64,000 nucleotides of DNA, from NCBI RefSeq assembly GCF_002305855.1, contig NZ_CP022163.1:5890292-5954291 (forward strand), in the 5' to 3' direction. This DNA is from Melittangium boletus DSM 14713. GTDB taxonomy: Bacteria > Myxococcota > Myxococcia > Myxococcales > Myxococcaceae. Below the pieces are notes generated by a model. It did not search any database and was not told where the DNA came from. It saw only the letters and a program-made list of their open reading frames with translations. A program made the translations under genes and the position numbers. Positions 16,291-27,277 of this stretch are shown here, one piece after another. Position 1 is the stretch's first letter; the number at the start of each line of letters is the position of its first letter.

Positions 16291-17592
16291 ATGCTCGTGT
16301 CCGTCCCTACCCCTCCCCGCGAACTCCTCGACCTCTGCGCTGGGATTCACCTTGACGGGCTGCCGCTTCCGCCCCTCGTCCGGCAGCCCCAGGTGGCGGC
16401 CCGGCTCGGGCGGCTGCGCCAGGAGGCCCCGGACTTGTTCCACGTCGAGGAGGTGGGGCGCTCGGTGGAGGGGCGCCCGTTGCAACTCGTCCGCTTCGGC
16501 CAGGGCCCGCGCCACCTGCTCCTCTGGTCCCAGATGCACGGGGACGAGCCCACCGCCACCACGGCGCTGCTGTACCTGCTCGAGTACGTCCGCCGTCACC
16601 GCGAGGAGCCCCGGGTGGCGCGGCTGCTCTCCTCGCTCACCGTGCACGCACTGCCCCTGCTCAACCCGGATGGCGCCGAGCGCTTCCAACGACGCAACGC
16701 GCAAGGCATCGACATCAACCGCGATGCGCTGGCGCTCCAGACGCCCGAGGGCCGCACGCTCAAGGCGCTGCGCGACCGTCTCCAGCCCATGCTCGGCTTC
16801 AACCTCCACAACCAGAACTGGCGCACGGCGGTGGGGGAGACGCGCCAGCCCGCGTCCATCTCGCTCCTCGCGCCGCCCTTCGACGCCGCGCGCAATGACA
16901 ACCCGGGACGGGTGCTCGCCAAGAAGGTGTGCGCCGTCATCCACGAGGCCCTGGAACCCCTCATCCCCGGGCGGATGGGCCGCTACGACGACTCCTTCGA
17001 AACGCGCGCCTTCGGCGACAACCTGGGGCGCTGGGGCACGCCCACCGTGCTCATCGAGTCGGGCCCATGGCCCTCGGCCGAGCCGGATCTGCCGCTGGTC
17101 CAGATGAACTTCGTGGCCCTGGTCTCCGCCCTGGAGTCACTGGCGGACGGCTCGGTGGAGCGGGCGGATCCCGCGCGCTACGCGTCCATTCCGCTCAACT
17201 GGGGCCAGGGCTTCCTGCACCTGCTCATCCGAGGGGCCCAGGTGCATGGCGAGGCGGGAGACGCCTTCGTCGCGGACGTGGGCGTGGCCGCGCTCCAGGT
17301 GGTGCGCTCCGGTGCGGAGGGGCCGCGCGCCGTGGTCACGGGCACCGTCGAGGAGCTGGGGGACCTGCGGGTCTTTGGCGCCCAGGAGATCATCGACGCG
17401 GCGGGGCTCCTGGTGGTGCCGCTGCCGTCCGAGGGCGTGAAGGAAGGAGACCTGCTGCCGCCGCCGCCGCGCGAGGCGCGCACGCTGCGGCTGGGACAGC
17501 CCGCGGAGTTGATGTTGCTGCGGCCCGTGGAGGGCCCTGGAGCGGGCGCTGGAACCTGGCGGGTGGAGCGGGTCATTCGCTACGCGCGCTGA
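16291..17592 (+). CDS. M14 family zinc carboxypeptidase
   Basis: A 433-residue cytoplasmic-looking protein (no signal peptide). Zinc ligands H83 and E86 lie in SQMHGDEPTATT and the third, H173, in FNLHNQNW. NPDG (125-128) and INRD (142-145) fit the substrate-binding region. The catalytic Glu is probably the one in TVLIESGPW. The last 150 residues form an extra domain after the catalytic part. It should trim C-terminal amino acids, or cut a murein or other small peptide. It lies divergent from the alanine symporter, so products could include alanine, but that link is only an inference. Confidence 0.85.
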   Translation: MLVSVPTPPRELLDLCAGIHLDGLPLPPLVRQPQVAARLGRLRQEAPDLFHVEEVGRSVEGRPLQLVRFGQGPRHLLLWSQMHGDEPTATTALLYLLEYVRRHREEPRVARLLSSLTVHALPLLNPDGAERFQRRNAQGIDINRDALALQTPEGRTLKALRDRLQPMLGFNLHNQNWRTAVGETRQPASISLLAPPFDAARNDNPGRVLAKKVCAVIHEALEPLIPGRMGRYDDSFETRAFGDNLGRWGTPTVLIESGPWPSAEPDLPLVQMNFVALVSALESLADGSVERADPARYASIPLNWGQGFLHLLIRGAQVHGEAGDAFVADVGVAALQVVRSGAEGPRAVVTGTVEELGDLRVFGAQEIIDAAGLLVVPLPSEGVKEGDLLPPPPREARTLRLGQPAELMLLRPVEGPGAGAGTWRVERVIRYAR

Positions 17593-17600
17593 TTTCCCAT

Positions 17601-17656
17601 CTCCTGGGAATCGTGTCGGAAATGTGGCAAAGAAGACCTCCTCATCCCAGGAGGGG
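17601..17656 (+). promoter_or_regulatory. alternative hairpins covering the ribosome binding site of the Oar-like gene
   Basis: CTCCTGGGA (17601-17609) is a perfect complement of TCCCAGGAG (17645-17653). A second, nearer stem pairs CCTCCT (17637-17642) with AGGAGG (17649-17654) around a six-base loop. Both stems use the Shine-Dalgarno GGAGGGG and cannot form together. Each would hide the binding site nine bases before a TTG start, so translation may depend on which fold forms or on a factor that opens it. Confidence 0.4.
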
Positions 17657-17664
17657 AAGACATC

Positions 17665-20600
17665 TTGGACCTGTCCGTTCGACGCGTGCTCGCGTGGTGT
17701 GTGTTATTGCTTTTGTGGGGCACCAGCGCAGGGGCGCAAGGCACGGCGGTCCTCGTCGGCAGGGTGAGCAACGCGGCCGACAAGAAGCCCCTGCAGGACG
17801 CGGTGGTGACGGCCACGTCGCCGAGCCTCCAGGGCGAGCAGGTGGTGGTGACGGACGCGAGCGGTGAGTACCGCGTTCCGCAGTTGCCGCCGGGCGTCTA
17901 CACGCTCCGGGTGGAGCGCGAGGGCTTTCGCATCCTCACGCGCTCGGACATCCAGCTGCGCATCGATCGCACCATCCGCTTCAACGTGGAGCTGCTGCCC
18001 GAGCAGGGTCTGAGCGAGGAAGTGGTCGTCGTGGCCCGGCCTCCCACGGTGGACATCGGCTCGAGCGCGCAGGGCGTGAGCGTGGATTCCAGCCTGTTGC
18101 GCAACCTCGCGTTGAACCGGCCAGGCTCCAAGGGCTCGGCGTCGCGCTCCTTCGAGTCCCTGGCCGAGCTGGCCCCGGGCGCGCAGGAAGACGCCTACGG
18201 CGTGAGCATCAACGGGAGCACCTCGCCCGAGAGCCAGTACGTGGTGGACGGCCTGTCCGTGAACGATCCCTCGGTGGGCACCATCGGCACGCCCCTGTCG
18301 GTGGAGTTCGTCAAGGAGGTCAACGTCATCACGGGTGGCTACATGCCCGAGTATGGCCGCTCCACGGGCGGCGTGCTGAACGTGGTCACCAAGTCCGGCT
18401 CCAATGAGTTTCATGGCTCCTTCTTCGGCAACATCGCCCCGGGCTTCCTGCAGTCGTCGGGGTTGGAGATCCAGCGGGCGGGCAGCGTCATCTCCGCCAA
18501 GGGAACGCCCTGGAACCAGGGGGACCTGGGCTTCGAGATCGGCGGACCCATCCTCAAGGACAAGCTCTGGTTCTACGCGGGAGCCGCGCCCGCCTTCAAT
18601 CGCATCCAGGTGACGCGGCAGCTCAGCGCCCTCGACCTGTGCACCGAGGTCAATCCCGACATCGGCTGCGCGAAGGTCGGGGATGCCCGGAAGGATCCCA
18701 CCACGGGCTTCCAACTCGCCACGCCCATCGCGGGCACGCAGGTGAGCCGCTTCGCGGATGAGCGGACGCTCCAGTACATCGGCAAGCTCACCTACAACTT
18801 CAACCAGGATCACACCCTGTCCCTGTCGGTGTACGGCACGCCCACGCGCTCGGGCGGACCGGGCCGTTACTCGTTCAGCCGGGACGGCGCGCCCGAGGTG
18901 TGCTCGGGTTTGTCCTGTACCTCGTACGTCCAGGGCTCCTACGAGTCCATCGCCACCCAGCGCACGGGCGGCGCGCTGGACATCGTGGCCAAGCAGTCCT
19001 CGTCCTTCTTCAACAAGGAACTCCTCATCGACGCGACGGTGGGCTGGCACCACCAGAACGCCTCCACGCTGCCCTCGGATGGCTCGGGGCTGTCCTCCGG
19101 GCAGGGCCTGTCCGCCCAGCCCACCATCAACTGGCGGCGCACGCGCAACCCGGGCTACCACACCATCACCGAGTTCGAGTCCCTGGAGGACCCCTCCGTC
19201 TGTAACGCGCCTGGGCTGCCCGAGGGCGCCCGTTGTCCCGTCAGCGCGTACTCGACGGGTGGACCGGGCACCATCCAGATCTCGGAGCTGAGCCGCTACC
19301 AGGGCAAGGTGCTGGGCACCTACCTGCTCAACGCGCTCGGCCACCATGTCTTCAAGGCGGGCTTCGACGCCGAGGGCGCCAGCTTCTACAACAACCGCGC
19401 GCGCACGGGCCTCGCGCCCTGGTACGAGTGCACCGACGGCTCGTGCTTCTACACGCTCAACCAGTACGGCTACCTGGAGGCGCCGGATCAGCCCGTGTTC
19501 CTCGCGTCGAAGGAAGGCACCTCCACCTCGCTCACCCTGGGCGGCTTCGTCCAGGACAGCTGGTCCATCTTCGACAAGGTCACGCTCAACGTGGGCGGCC
19601 GCTATGACACGCAGACGCTCTGGGGACTCGACGGCAAGATGGGCCTGAACCTGCCCAACCAGTGGTCGCCCCGCCTGGGCCTCATCTACGACTTCACGCA
19701 GCAGGGCCGCTCGAAGCTCTACGTCAACTACGCGCGCTTCTACGAGAACGTCCCGCTCGACATGGCCGACCTGTCCTTCCCCCAGCAGCGGCTGCTGTCG
19801 ACCACGTTGAACGCCTCCTGCAACCCCTCGGATCCGGCGGCCCTGGCGCCCGGCGGGGCCTGCAACGTGGATGGCAACCGCCAGGTCATCGGCAACCCGG
19901 AGAGCCCCAGCCAGTACTGGAACGCCGAGGGCGGCGACCGCGTGCCCGTGGACCCCAACATCCGCGCCCAGTCCAGTGACGAGTTCGTGGTGGGCGCCGA
20001 GTACGAGATCATCGTCGGACGCCTGGGCCTGTCCTACACCAAGCGCTACCTCAACGACGTCATCGAGGACATGAGCCGCGACGACGGCAGCACCTTCTTC
20101 CTGGGCAACCCGGGCAAGGGCACCTCGTCGGACTTCCCGCTGGCGCGCCGCGACTACGACGCTGTGAACGTCTACTACACCAAGGCCTTCGCGAACTCGT
20201 GGCTGGCCCAGGTGAGCTACACGTGGTCCTCGCTGCGCGGCAACTACTCGGGGCTCTTCCGCGCGGACACCGGCCAGTTGTCGCCCAACCTGACGCGCGA
20301 CTTCGACCTGCTGTCGCTCACCGTGAATCGCGATGGTCCGCTGCCGGGGGATCGCACGCACGCCTTCAAGGCCTTTGGTGCCAAGGAGTTCCGCGTGTCC
20401 AGGGACCTGAGCATCGACGTGGGCGGTGGGTACCGGGCGCGCTCGGGCTCGCCCATCAACTACCTGGGCTATCACCCCCGGCGCAGCGGCGCCGAGACGT
20501 TCATCCTCCCGCGTGGCAGCGGTGGCCGACTGCCCTGGGTCCACAACCTCGATGGGCACGTGGGCTTGAGCCAGCGGCTCGGAGGCGACTACACGCTGAG

Positions 20601-20871
20601 CGTGTCGCTGGATGTCTTCAACCTCTTCAACTTCCAGCAGGTGACGGACGTGGACCAGGTCTTCACCTTCACCCGCGTCCTGCCGCTCGAGCAGGGCGAG
20701 AAGGCCGCGAACGTGGAGAGCTGCCGCGAGGCGGGCAACCCCGAGTGCCTTGTGAAGGCCTCGGGCACGAACACCCCCATCACCTCCGCGGACATCAACC
20801 CCAACTACAAGCGCCCCATCGCCTATCAGGCACCGCGCTCCGTCCGCTTTGGCGTGAAGCTGAGCTTCTAG
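17665..20871 (+). CDS. Oar-like TonB-dependent outer membrane receptor
   Basis: A 1068-residue outer membrane protein. Signal peptide (about 1-24, ending GTSAGAQ), then a carboxypeptidase-regulatory-like beta domain (about 25-115: VGRVSNAADKKPLQDAVVTA, GEYRVPQLPPGVYTL). A plug with YVVDGLSVNDPSVGTIGTP and EYGRSTGGVLNVVTKSG follows, then a large barrel ending in F (VRFGVKLSF), the usual assembly signal. The family resembles Oar of Myxococcus, implicated in export of proteins such as PopC; other members import nutrients. It has a TTG start at 17665 after GGAGGGG, with hairpins over that site. No Fur box is visible, so a siderophore role is not supported. A lipoprotein gene follows 24 bases on. 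Confidence 0.88.
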   Translation: MDLSVRRVLAWCVLLLLWGTSAGAQGTAVLVGRVSNAADKKPLQDAVVTATSPSLQGEQVVVTDASGEYRVPQLPPGVYTLRVEREGFRILTRSDIQLRIDRTIRFNVELLPEQGLSEEVVVVARPPTVDIGSSAQGVSVDSSLLRNLALNRPGSKGSASRSFESLAELAPGAQEDAYGVSINGSTSPESQYVVDGLSVNDPSVGTIGTPLSVEFVKEVNVITGGYMPEYGRSTGGVLNVVTKSGSNEFHGSFFGNIAPGFLQSSGLEIQRAGSVISAKGTPWNQGDLGFEIGGPILKDKLWFYAGAAPAFNRIQVTRQLSALDLCTEVNPDIGCAKVGDARKDPTTGFQLATPIAGTQVSRFADERTLQYIGKLTYNFNQDHTLSLSVYGTPTRSGGPGRYSFSRDGAPEVCSGLSCTSYVQGSYESIATQRTGGALDIVAKQSSSFFNKELLIDATVGWHHQNASTLPSDGSGLSSGQGLSAQPTINWRRTRNPGYHTITEFESLEDPSVCNAPGLPEGARCPVSAYSTGGPGTIQISELSRYQGKVLGTYLLNALGHHVFKAGFDAEGASFYNNRARTGLAPWYECTDGSCFYTLNQYGYLEAPDQPVFLASKEGTSTSLTLGGFVQDSWSIFDKVTLNVGGRYDTQTLWGLDGKMGLNLPNQWSPRLGLIYDFTQQGRSKLYVNYARFYENVPLDMADLSFPQQRLLSTTLNASCNPSDPAALAPGGACNVDGNRQVIGNPESPSQYWNAEGGDRVPVDPNIRAQSSDEFVVGAEYEIIVGRLGLSYTKRYLNDVIEDMSRDDGSTFFLGNPGKGTSSDFPLARRDYDAVNVYYTKAFANSWLAQVSYTWSSLRGNYSGLFRADTGQLSPNLTRDFDLLSLTVNRDGPLPGDRTHAFKAFGAKEFRVSRDLSIDVGGGYRARSGSPINYLGYHPRRSGAETFILPRGSGGRLPWVHNLDGHVGLSQRLGGDYTLSVSLDVFNLFNFQQVTDVDQVFTFTRVLPLEQGEKAANVESCREAGNPECLVKASGTNTPITSADINPNYKRPIAYQAPRSVRFGVKLSF

Positions 20872-20895
20872 GCGCACCCCTTCCGGAGAGACATC

Positions 20896-21627
20896 ATGAA
20901 GCGTCGATTGATTGGTTTGGGGATGCTCCTGAGCGCCTGCGGTGCCGAGCAGCAGGATCCGCAGTGCGTGGTGGCCCGTGCCGTGTCGGACGGCTCCACG
21001 GGCTCGTTCGCGGTCACCTATTCGCTCAAGCCGGGACAGAACCCGGCGCTCGCGTGCACCCGGCTCAAGTCCGAGGCGGTGGGATTGCAGAAGTATCTCA
21101 GCCAGGACCCGGCGGCGAAGGACACGGTGGCCGTGCGCTCCGGCTCGCTGGGGACGCTGCTTCGGACAGAGGCAGCCCGTGTGGATGCCTCGGTGTCCAT
21201 TGCCAACGCCGTGGGGACACTGGAGACGGAGGCGCCGGGGCCGGACAACTTCTGCGAGGTGCCCGTGCTCAGCCCCGAGCGGGTGGTGTTGACTGCTACT
21301 CCCGACGCCATCGCGCAGGACCTCACCTATGAGTGGTCCGGCCTGCGCATCTACAACACGCCCGACATTCCGGGGACGCAGTTCATCGCGAACCTGCGCT
21401 ACACGGCCAATGGCTGTACCGCCGAGTTCACGGCGCGAGGCATCTGGCCGGTGGTGTCCTGTGCGACCAGCTCGACGGTCAGGACGCCGGACGAGTCGAA
21501 GTGTGATCCGTACGCGGATCCGCCCACGCGGCTGCGCGGATCGGGCATCAATCCGAGCTTCCCGGTGAAGTGCGATCCGGTGGCGCTCATCTGTGTGCTG
21601 ACGGGCGAGGTTCCGTCCGTTCCGTAG
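20896..21627 (+). CDS. hypothetical lipoprotein following the Oar-like receptor
   Basis: A 243-residue protein beginning MKRRLIGLGMLLSACG, a short lipoprotein signal. The mature part has several cysteines (QCVVAR, ACTRL, FCEVP, GCTAEF, SCATSS, KCDPYA, KCDPVALICV) that could form disulfides. No known domain was recognised. Position 24 bases after the receptor gene, on the same strand, suggests that it is the receptor's accessory lipoprotein. The next gene, a toxin, starts only three bases after its stop. Confidence 0.72.
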   Translation: MKRRLIGLGMLLSACGAEQQDPQCVVARAVSDGSTGSFAVTYSLKPGQNPALACTRLKSEAVGLQKYLSQDPAAKDTVAVRSGSLGTLLRTEAARVDASVSIANAVGTLETEAPGPDNFCEVPVLSPERVVLTATPDAIAQDLTYEWSGLRIYNTPDIPGTQFIANLRYTANGCTAEFTARGIWPVVSCATSSTVRTPDESKCDPYADPPTRLRGSGINPSFPVKCDPVALICVLTGEVPSVP

Positions 21628-21630
21628 CGC

Positions 21631-23109
21631 ATGGCCGGGGGCAATCGCGTGCGCTCGTCCGGCCGTGATGCGTGGGCTTCTCTCCTCGCGTTGTTGCTGG
21701 CGGCGTGGAGCCTGGGGGGACTGAGCGGGTGCGCCACGATTCCCACTGCGTCTCCCTCGCTCTCCCAGGGGGACGCGGGAGGGGCGGGAGGCTTTCCCGA
21801 GTCGACCCTGGATGCCTTCGCCCAGGTCCAGGAGGCCAGTGGCCTGGCACCGGAGTCGTGGCATCCGGCGGGCGCGGCGCTGTACGTGGGACAGGCGCGT
21901 TCCCTCCTGGGGGCGCTGTCGAGGACGCCGCTGACGCAGCGGACCTTCGCGCCCCGGCGAGTCCTCTCGTGGATGTTGGGAGAAGTGCTCCAGGGCGGCG
22001 ACCGGGTGGAGTACGCGGAACTCCGGCGGAGGGCGCGACGCTTCTGGCTCCTGGTGCTGGTGCGCACGGATGGCTGCCTGGTGACGGCGCTCACGGGACA
22101 TCCCCTTCAGCGCATGGGTCAGGTGCGGTTGGTGGAGGGCCAGTGGCGGGTGGGGAGCCTCGTCGTGGGAGACTTCTATGCCTCGCACGGGGGCGTCATC
22201 TTCCCGGTAACGGGAGCCTTGCGGCGCGCGAATACGCCACCCGTCACGGAACTGGGCCTGGAGCGGGACTGGCTCAACGCGGCGTTGGATGGAGCACAAG
22301 ACGCCGTGGGCGAGATGGCGGTCGCGCTCGCTGAAACCGTCCTGCATCCCATCCGGAGCGTGGAAGGCCTCGCTCAACTCCCGAGCACCGTCGCGCTCCT
22401 CATCGCCTCTTCACCCGAGTACTTCGCGCGCTACGGCGCCATGTCCCGGGAGGATCAGATCCGCGAGGCGGCGCGGTTGTCCACGCATGTCCTGCTGTTG
22501 TTGGGCGGTGGGGCCGGAGCCGTGGGACGCCTTGGGGGGCTGGGAGCGGAACTGCCCGTGCTGACCTTGACGGCACGAGGTGAACTGGCACTGAGCCGGG
22601 TGGCGGCGGGCGTCAGGGGGGGTCCCTCGCTGGGGGTGGAATTGGGGGCGCTCTCCGTGCTCCACATGGCGGGGGGGACCCAGGGGCCGGCGGGCGGTAC
22701 GGGAGGCAAGGCGGGGCCCGGCCAGTGGAAGTACAAGAAGCCGACCACGAACTCCGAGGACGCATTGGCCTATCAGGAGCAGGTGACGGGGCGCCCCGCC
22801 TGGTGGGTGTACATGGTGGATGGCGTGGAGTTCGACGGCTTCTCGGGGACGGAACTGCTCGAGGCAAAGGGCCCCGGGTATTGCTCGTTCTTCAACGCGG
22901 ATGGGACACCCAAGTACTGGTACAAGAACTCCGGGAAGTTCAACGAGATGCTGGAGCAGGCTGGAAGACAATCGAAGGTTGCCGGGAGGTTGGGATTGCC
23001 TCTGACGTGGCATGTCGCCGACGCCAAGGTCGTGGACTTCCTGCGTCGCTTCTTTGGAAACGAAGGCTTGAACAATATTGACGTCAAATATACTCAGCCA
23101 ACTCGGTAG
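21631..23109 (+). CDS. SitA5-type lipoprotein toxin with Tox-REase-5 domain
   Basis: A 492-residue polymorphic toxin. A signal peptide with lipobox GLSGC would place it as a lipoprotein, the form in which Sit toxins are passed between cells by TraA/TraB outer-membrane exchange. The middle carries hydrophobic segments (STHVLLLLGGGAGAVG). The last 130 residues (TNSEDALAYQEQVTG ... FDGFSGTELLEAKG) match the Tox-REase-5 nuclease fold; the D in FDGF and the E-x-K in LLEAKG are the likely metal-dependent catalytic residues. An Imm52-like gene starts nine bases after the stop. The start could also be a few codons later. It is not tied to the receptor functionally as far as can be seen. Confidence 0.85.
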   Translation: MAGGNRVRSSGRDAWASLLALLLAAWSLGGLSGCATIPTASPSLSQGDAGGAGGFPESTLDAFAQVQEASGLAPESWHPAGAALYVGQARSLLGALSRTPLTQRTFAPRRVLSWMLGEVLQGGDRVEYAELRRRARRFWLLVLVRTDGCLVTALTGHPLQRMGQVRLVEGQWRVGSLVVGDFYASHGGVIFPVTGALRRANTPPVTELGLERDWLNAALDGAQDAVGEMAVALAETVLHPIRSVEGLAQLPSTVALLIASSPEYFARYGAMSREDQIREAARLSTHVLLLLGGGAGAVGRLGGLGAELPVLTLTARGELALSRVAAGVRGGPSLGVELGALSVLHMAGGTQGPAGGTGGKAGPGQWKYKKPTTNSEDALAYQEQVTGRPAWWVYMVDGVEFDGFSGTELLEAKGPGYCSFFNADGTPKYWYKNSGKFNEMLEQAGRQSKVAGRLGLPLTWHVADAKVVDFLRRFFGNEGLNNIDVKYTQPTR

Positions 23110-23118
23110 GGTGAGCGA

Positions 23119-23850
23119 ATGAGTGAGAATTATTACCTCGGTGCGTATTGGGGCCCCCGCAAGGAGACTGCATTGGAGTGTGCCCGACGCGCATCATCCT
23201 TCTTTCGCTCACTCGCGCTGTGTGATCCGACGTTTGTCCAATGGTACAGAGGAGGCCGTGGTGTCCCTCGTGGCTCGCCTGGACATGTTGTTCCCGTTGA
23301 GGAGCAAGCGCTAGAAGTGCTGTTGGCGAAAAGCAGGAACCGTACAGATGAGGGAAAGGAGATCATCGAGGACCTGGGCTTCAGCCAGTTCATGTGGAAC
23401 GCGAAAAAGAACAGCACGGAGTTCCGTCTCTCTTGCGGAAAATACTCTCCGTGGGGTGGGCCGAACGTTTGTCTGCTTTATCCGTCCAGGCAAAGCCCCG
23501 AGCGCGAGAGGCTTCTGGGTATGGAAGTGCTCGCCCAGGTGATTGAAAGCATGGTTGTCTCGTGGGAACCGGATTTCGCCGTGGCGAGTTCGTCCGAGAT
23601 GGTCGATGTCATTCAGAAGCGCAAGGGTGAAGTCCGGGTCGGTTGGCTGACCTATCTGTCCAGGCGCTTGGGGACCCTGCCTCCGCTTCCCGCCTCCGTG
23701 CGCATCGAGCCGGTGGGGGACTTGGGCTGGCTTCTCATCCTCTCGTCCGAGCCCATGTCGGCGAGCAACCCCGAGCATGTGTCCTTCACCGCGCGCATCC
23801 GTGAACTGTTGGACCGCGCGGGGCTCATCGAAATCCCCGCTCCCGCGTAG
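23119..23850 (+). CDS. SitI5-type immunity protein (Imm52)
   Basis: A 243-residue cytosolic protein following the Tox-REase-5 toxin by nine bases, with its ATG after GGTGAG. Features of Imm52 are an N-terminal YYLGAYWGPRKE, a central conserved region (SWEPDFAVASS) and a C-terminal GWLTYLSRRLG. It should bind and block the neighbouring nuclease in the cytoplasm. The first third is less GC-rich and uses more A/T-ending codons than its neighbours (GAATTATTACCTCGG), a sign of recent acquisition. Confidence 0.82.
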   Translation: MSENYYLGAYWGPRKETALECARRASSFFRSLALCDPTFVQWYRGGRGVPRGSPGHVVPVEEQALEVLLAKSRNRTDEGKEIIEDLGFSQFMWNAKKNSTEFRLSCGKYSPWGGPNVCLLYPSRQSPERERLLGMEVLAQVIESMVVSWEPDFAVASSSEMVDVIQKRKGEVRVGWLTYLSRRLGTLPPLPASVRIEPVGDLGWLLILSSEPMSASNPEHVSFTARIRELLDRAGLIEIPAPA

Positions 23851-23882
23851 GCTCCAGGCACCAAGGCGAAAGGAGCAGTGGG

Positions 23883-24314
23883 ATGGGCTTGTTCGACAAG
23901 ATGATGGGCAACGCGGAGGTCTCGGGGAAGTCGGCGTATCAGGTCGAGCGGTTTCTCGGAGAGGCGGAGCAGCTCCTCGCCGTGTTCCGCTTCATGCGGG
24001 ATGAGATCGTCGTCACCGATCGCGGCATCTTCGCCGTCGACGTGCAGGGCCTCACGGGCGCGAAGAAGGAGTACAAGTACTTCCCCCTCAAGGGCATCAA
24101 GTACGTGTCCTATGAGAGCGCGGGCACGTTCGATCTCGACGCGGACATCAAGATTGGCGTCGACGGCAACACGGAGCTCGTCAACATGGTGCCCGTGAGC
24201 AAGCCCCTGTCCTTCAAGATTCCCAAGGCCCAGGCGTCCGACGGAGAGCGCTTCTTCAAGCTCATCAAGGCGGCGGTCGACGGAAAACCGCTCCCCAAGG
24301 CGACCCCCTCCTGA
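23883..24314 (+). CDS. bacterial PH-domain protein
   Basis: A 143-residue protein composed of a single bacterial PH-like domain: RFMRDEIVVTDRGIFAVDV, then KYFPLKGIKYVSYES and DADIKIGVD. Family function is unknown; such domains bind lipids or form oligomers. ATG at 23883 follows AAAGGAGCAG. It starts 33 bases after the Imm52 gene but does not look like part of the toxin system. Confidence 0.75.
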   Translation: MGLFDKMMGNAEVSGKSAYQVERFLGEAEQLLAVFRFMRDEIVVTDRGIFAVDVQGLTGAKKEYKYFPLKGIKYVSYESAGTFDLDADIKIGVDGNTELVNMVPVSKPLSFKIPKAQASDGERFFKLIKAAVDGKPLPKATPS

Positions 24315-24316
24315 CG

Positions 24317-24670
24317 TCACGCAGCGGGGCAGTGCGGCTCGGCGGGGCCGCGCTCCTTCTCCTCGGCCTGGGCGATGGAGCGCGCGCTCCGCTCCTGCAT
24401 CTGGCTCACTTCCCGGAGCTTCTCCCCGCGCCGCGTGCTCTCCTGACCCTCCGGTTCTCCGTCCCCCGGCGTCTTGCGCAGGACCTCGGCTTCCTGCCGG
24501 ACCGCGGAGATGCGCTGCTGTTCCCGCAGCAGGTTCAGCCCGTCCTGGGCGCTGATGGTGCCTTTGCGCATCCCCTCGGAAATTCGTTGCACCTGGGCGG
24601 CTTGGATGTCGCGGCTGTCACGCTCATCCCGAGGCGTGAGGAGGGGGGTCGAGGGCGGAGGACGCGTCAT
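24317..24670 (-). CDS. hypothetical small helical protein
   Basis: A 117-residue polypeptide from the ATG at 24670. After a short Pro/Thr stretch it is almost wholly charged helix (RDSRDIQAAQVQRISEGM, LREQQRISAVRQEAEVL, REVSQMQERSARSIAQAEE). An earlier in-frame ATG at 24751 is possible. It ends two bases from the PH-domain gene, convergent. No known domain recognised; coding is supported by its continuous amphipathic character and lack of a better frame here. Confidence 0.5.
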   Translation of the reverse strand: MTRPPPSTPLLTPRDERDSRDIQAAQVQRISEGMRKGTISAQDGLNLLREQQRISAVRQEAEVLRKTPGDGEPEGQESTRRGEKLREVSQMQERSARSIAQAEEKERGPAEPHCPAA

Positions 24671-24918
24671 GGGAGGGCTCCAGGGCGCGGCGGGGGAGTC
24701 TGTCGCCGGGAGCGAGTCAGAGTGCAGCTTGTGTGCCAGGTGGGGATGCATGGGGTGGGGCGAAGCGCCGGTGGGGGTCCCGAGCGGAAGCCCGCGCTTC
24801 CTAACGGGCCGGGGTGGTGACTTCCGTCCCGCGTGATGACAGTTGTCACCAGGTGGACGTTCGAGAGGTTGTCCGCCCCTCGCCAATAGGTGTGGGATGG
24901 TGTAGGGTTGATGTCGCC

Positions 24919-27219
<2,301 letters not shown>

Positions 27220-27277
27220 ACGGTTCGGGAGAAATCCGGAAGACAGCGGGGGAGGCGGGCATTAAGTCTGCCGCCCC

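Noticed and set aside
17665..20871. The Oar-like receptor as the receptor for the siderophore of the mxcK/mxcL-like pair
   Set aside because: No Fur box upstream, about 15 kb away, and the long regulatory-like N-terminal domain fits the Oar group rather than siderophore receptors.
17704..22377. A 1557-codon open frame on the minus strand antisense to the Oar-like receptor
   Set aside because: It is the complementary frame kept open by GC-rich third positions of real genes on the plus strand. It has no family motifs and is very rich in His, Gln, Arg and Val, as such shadows are.
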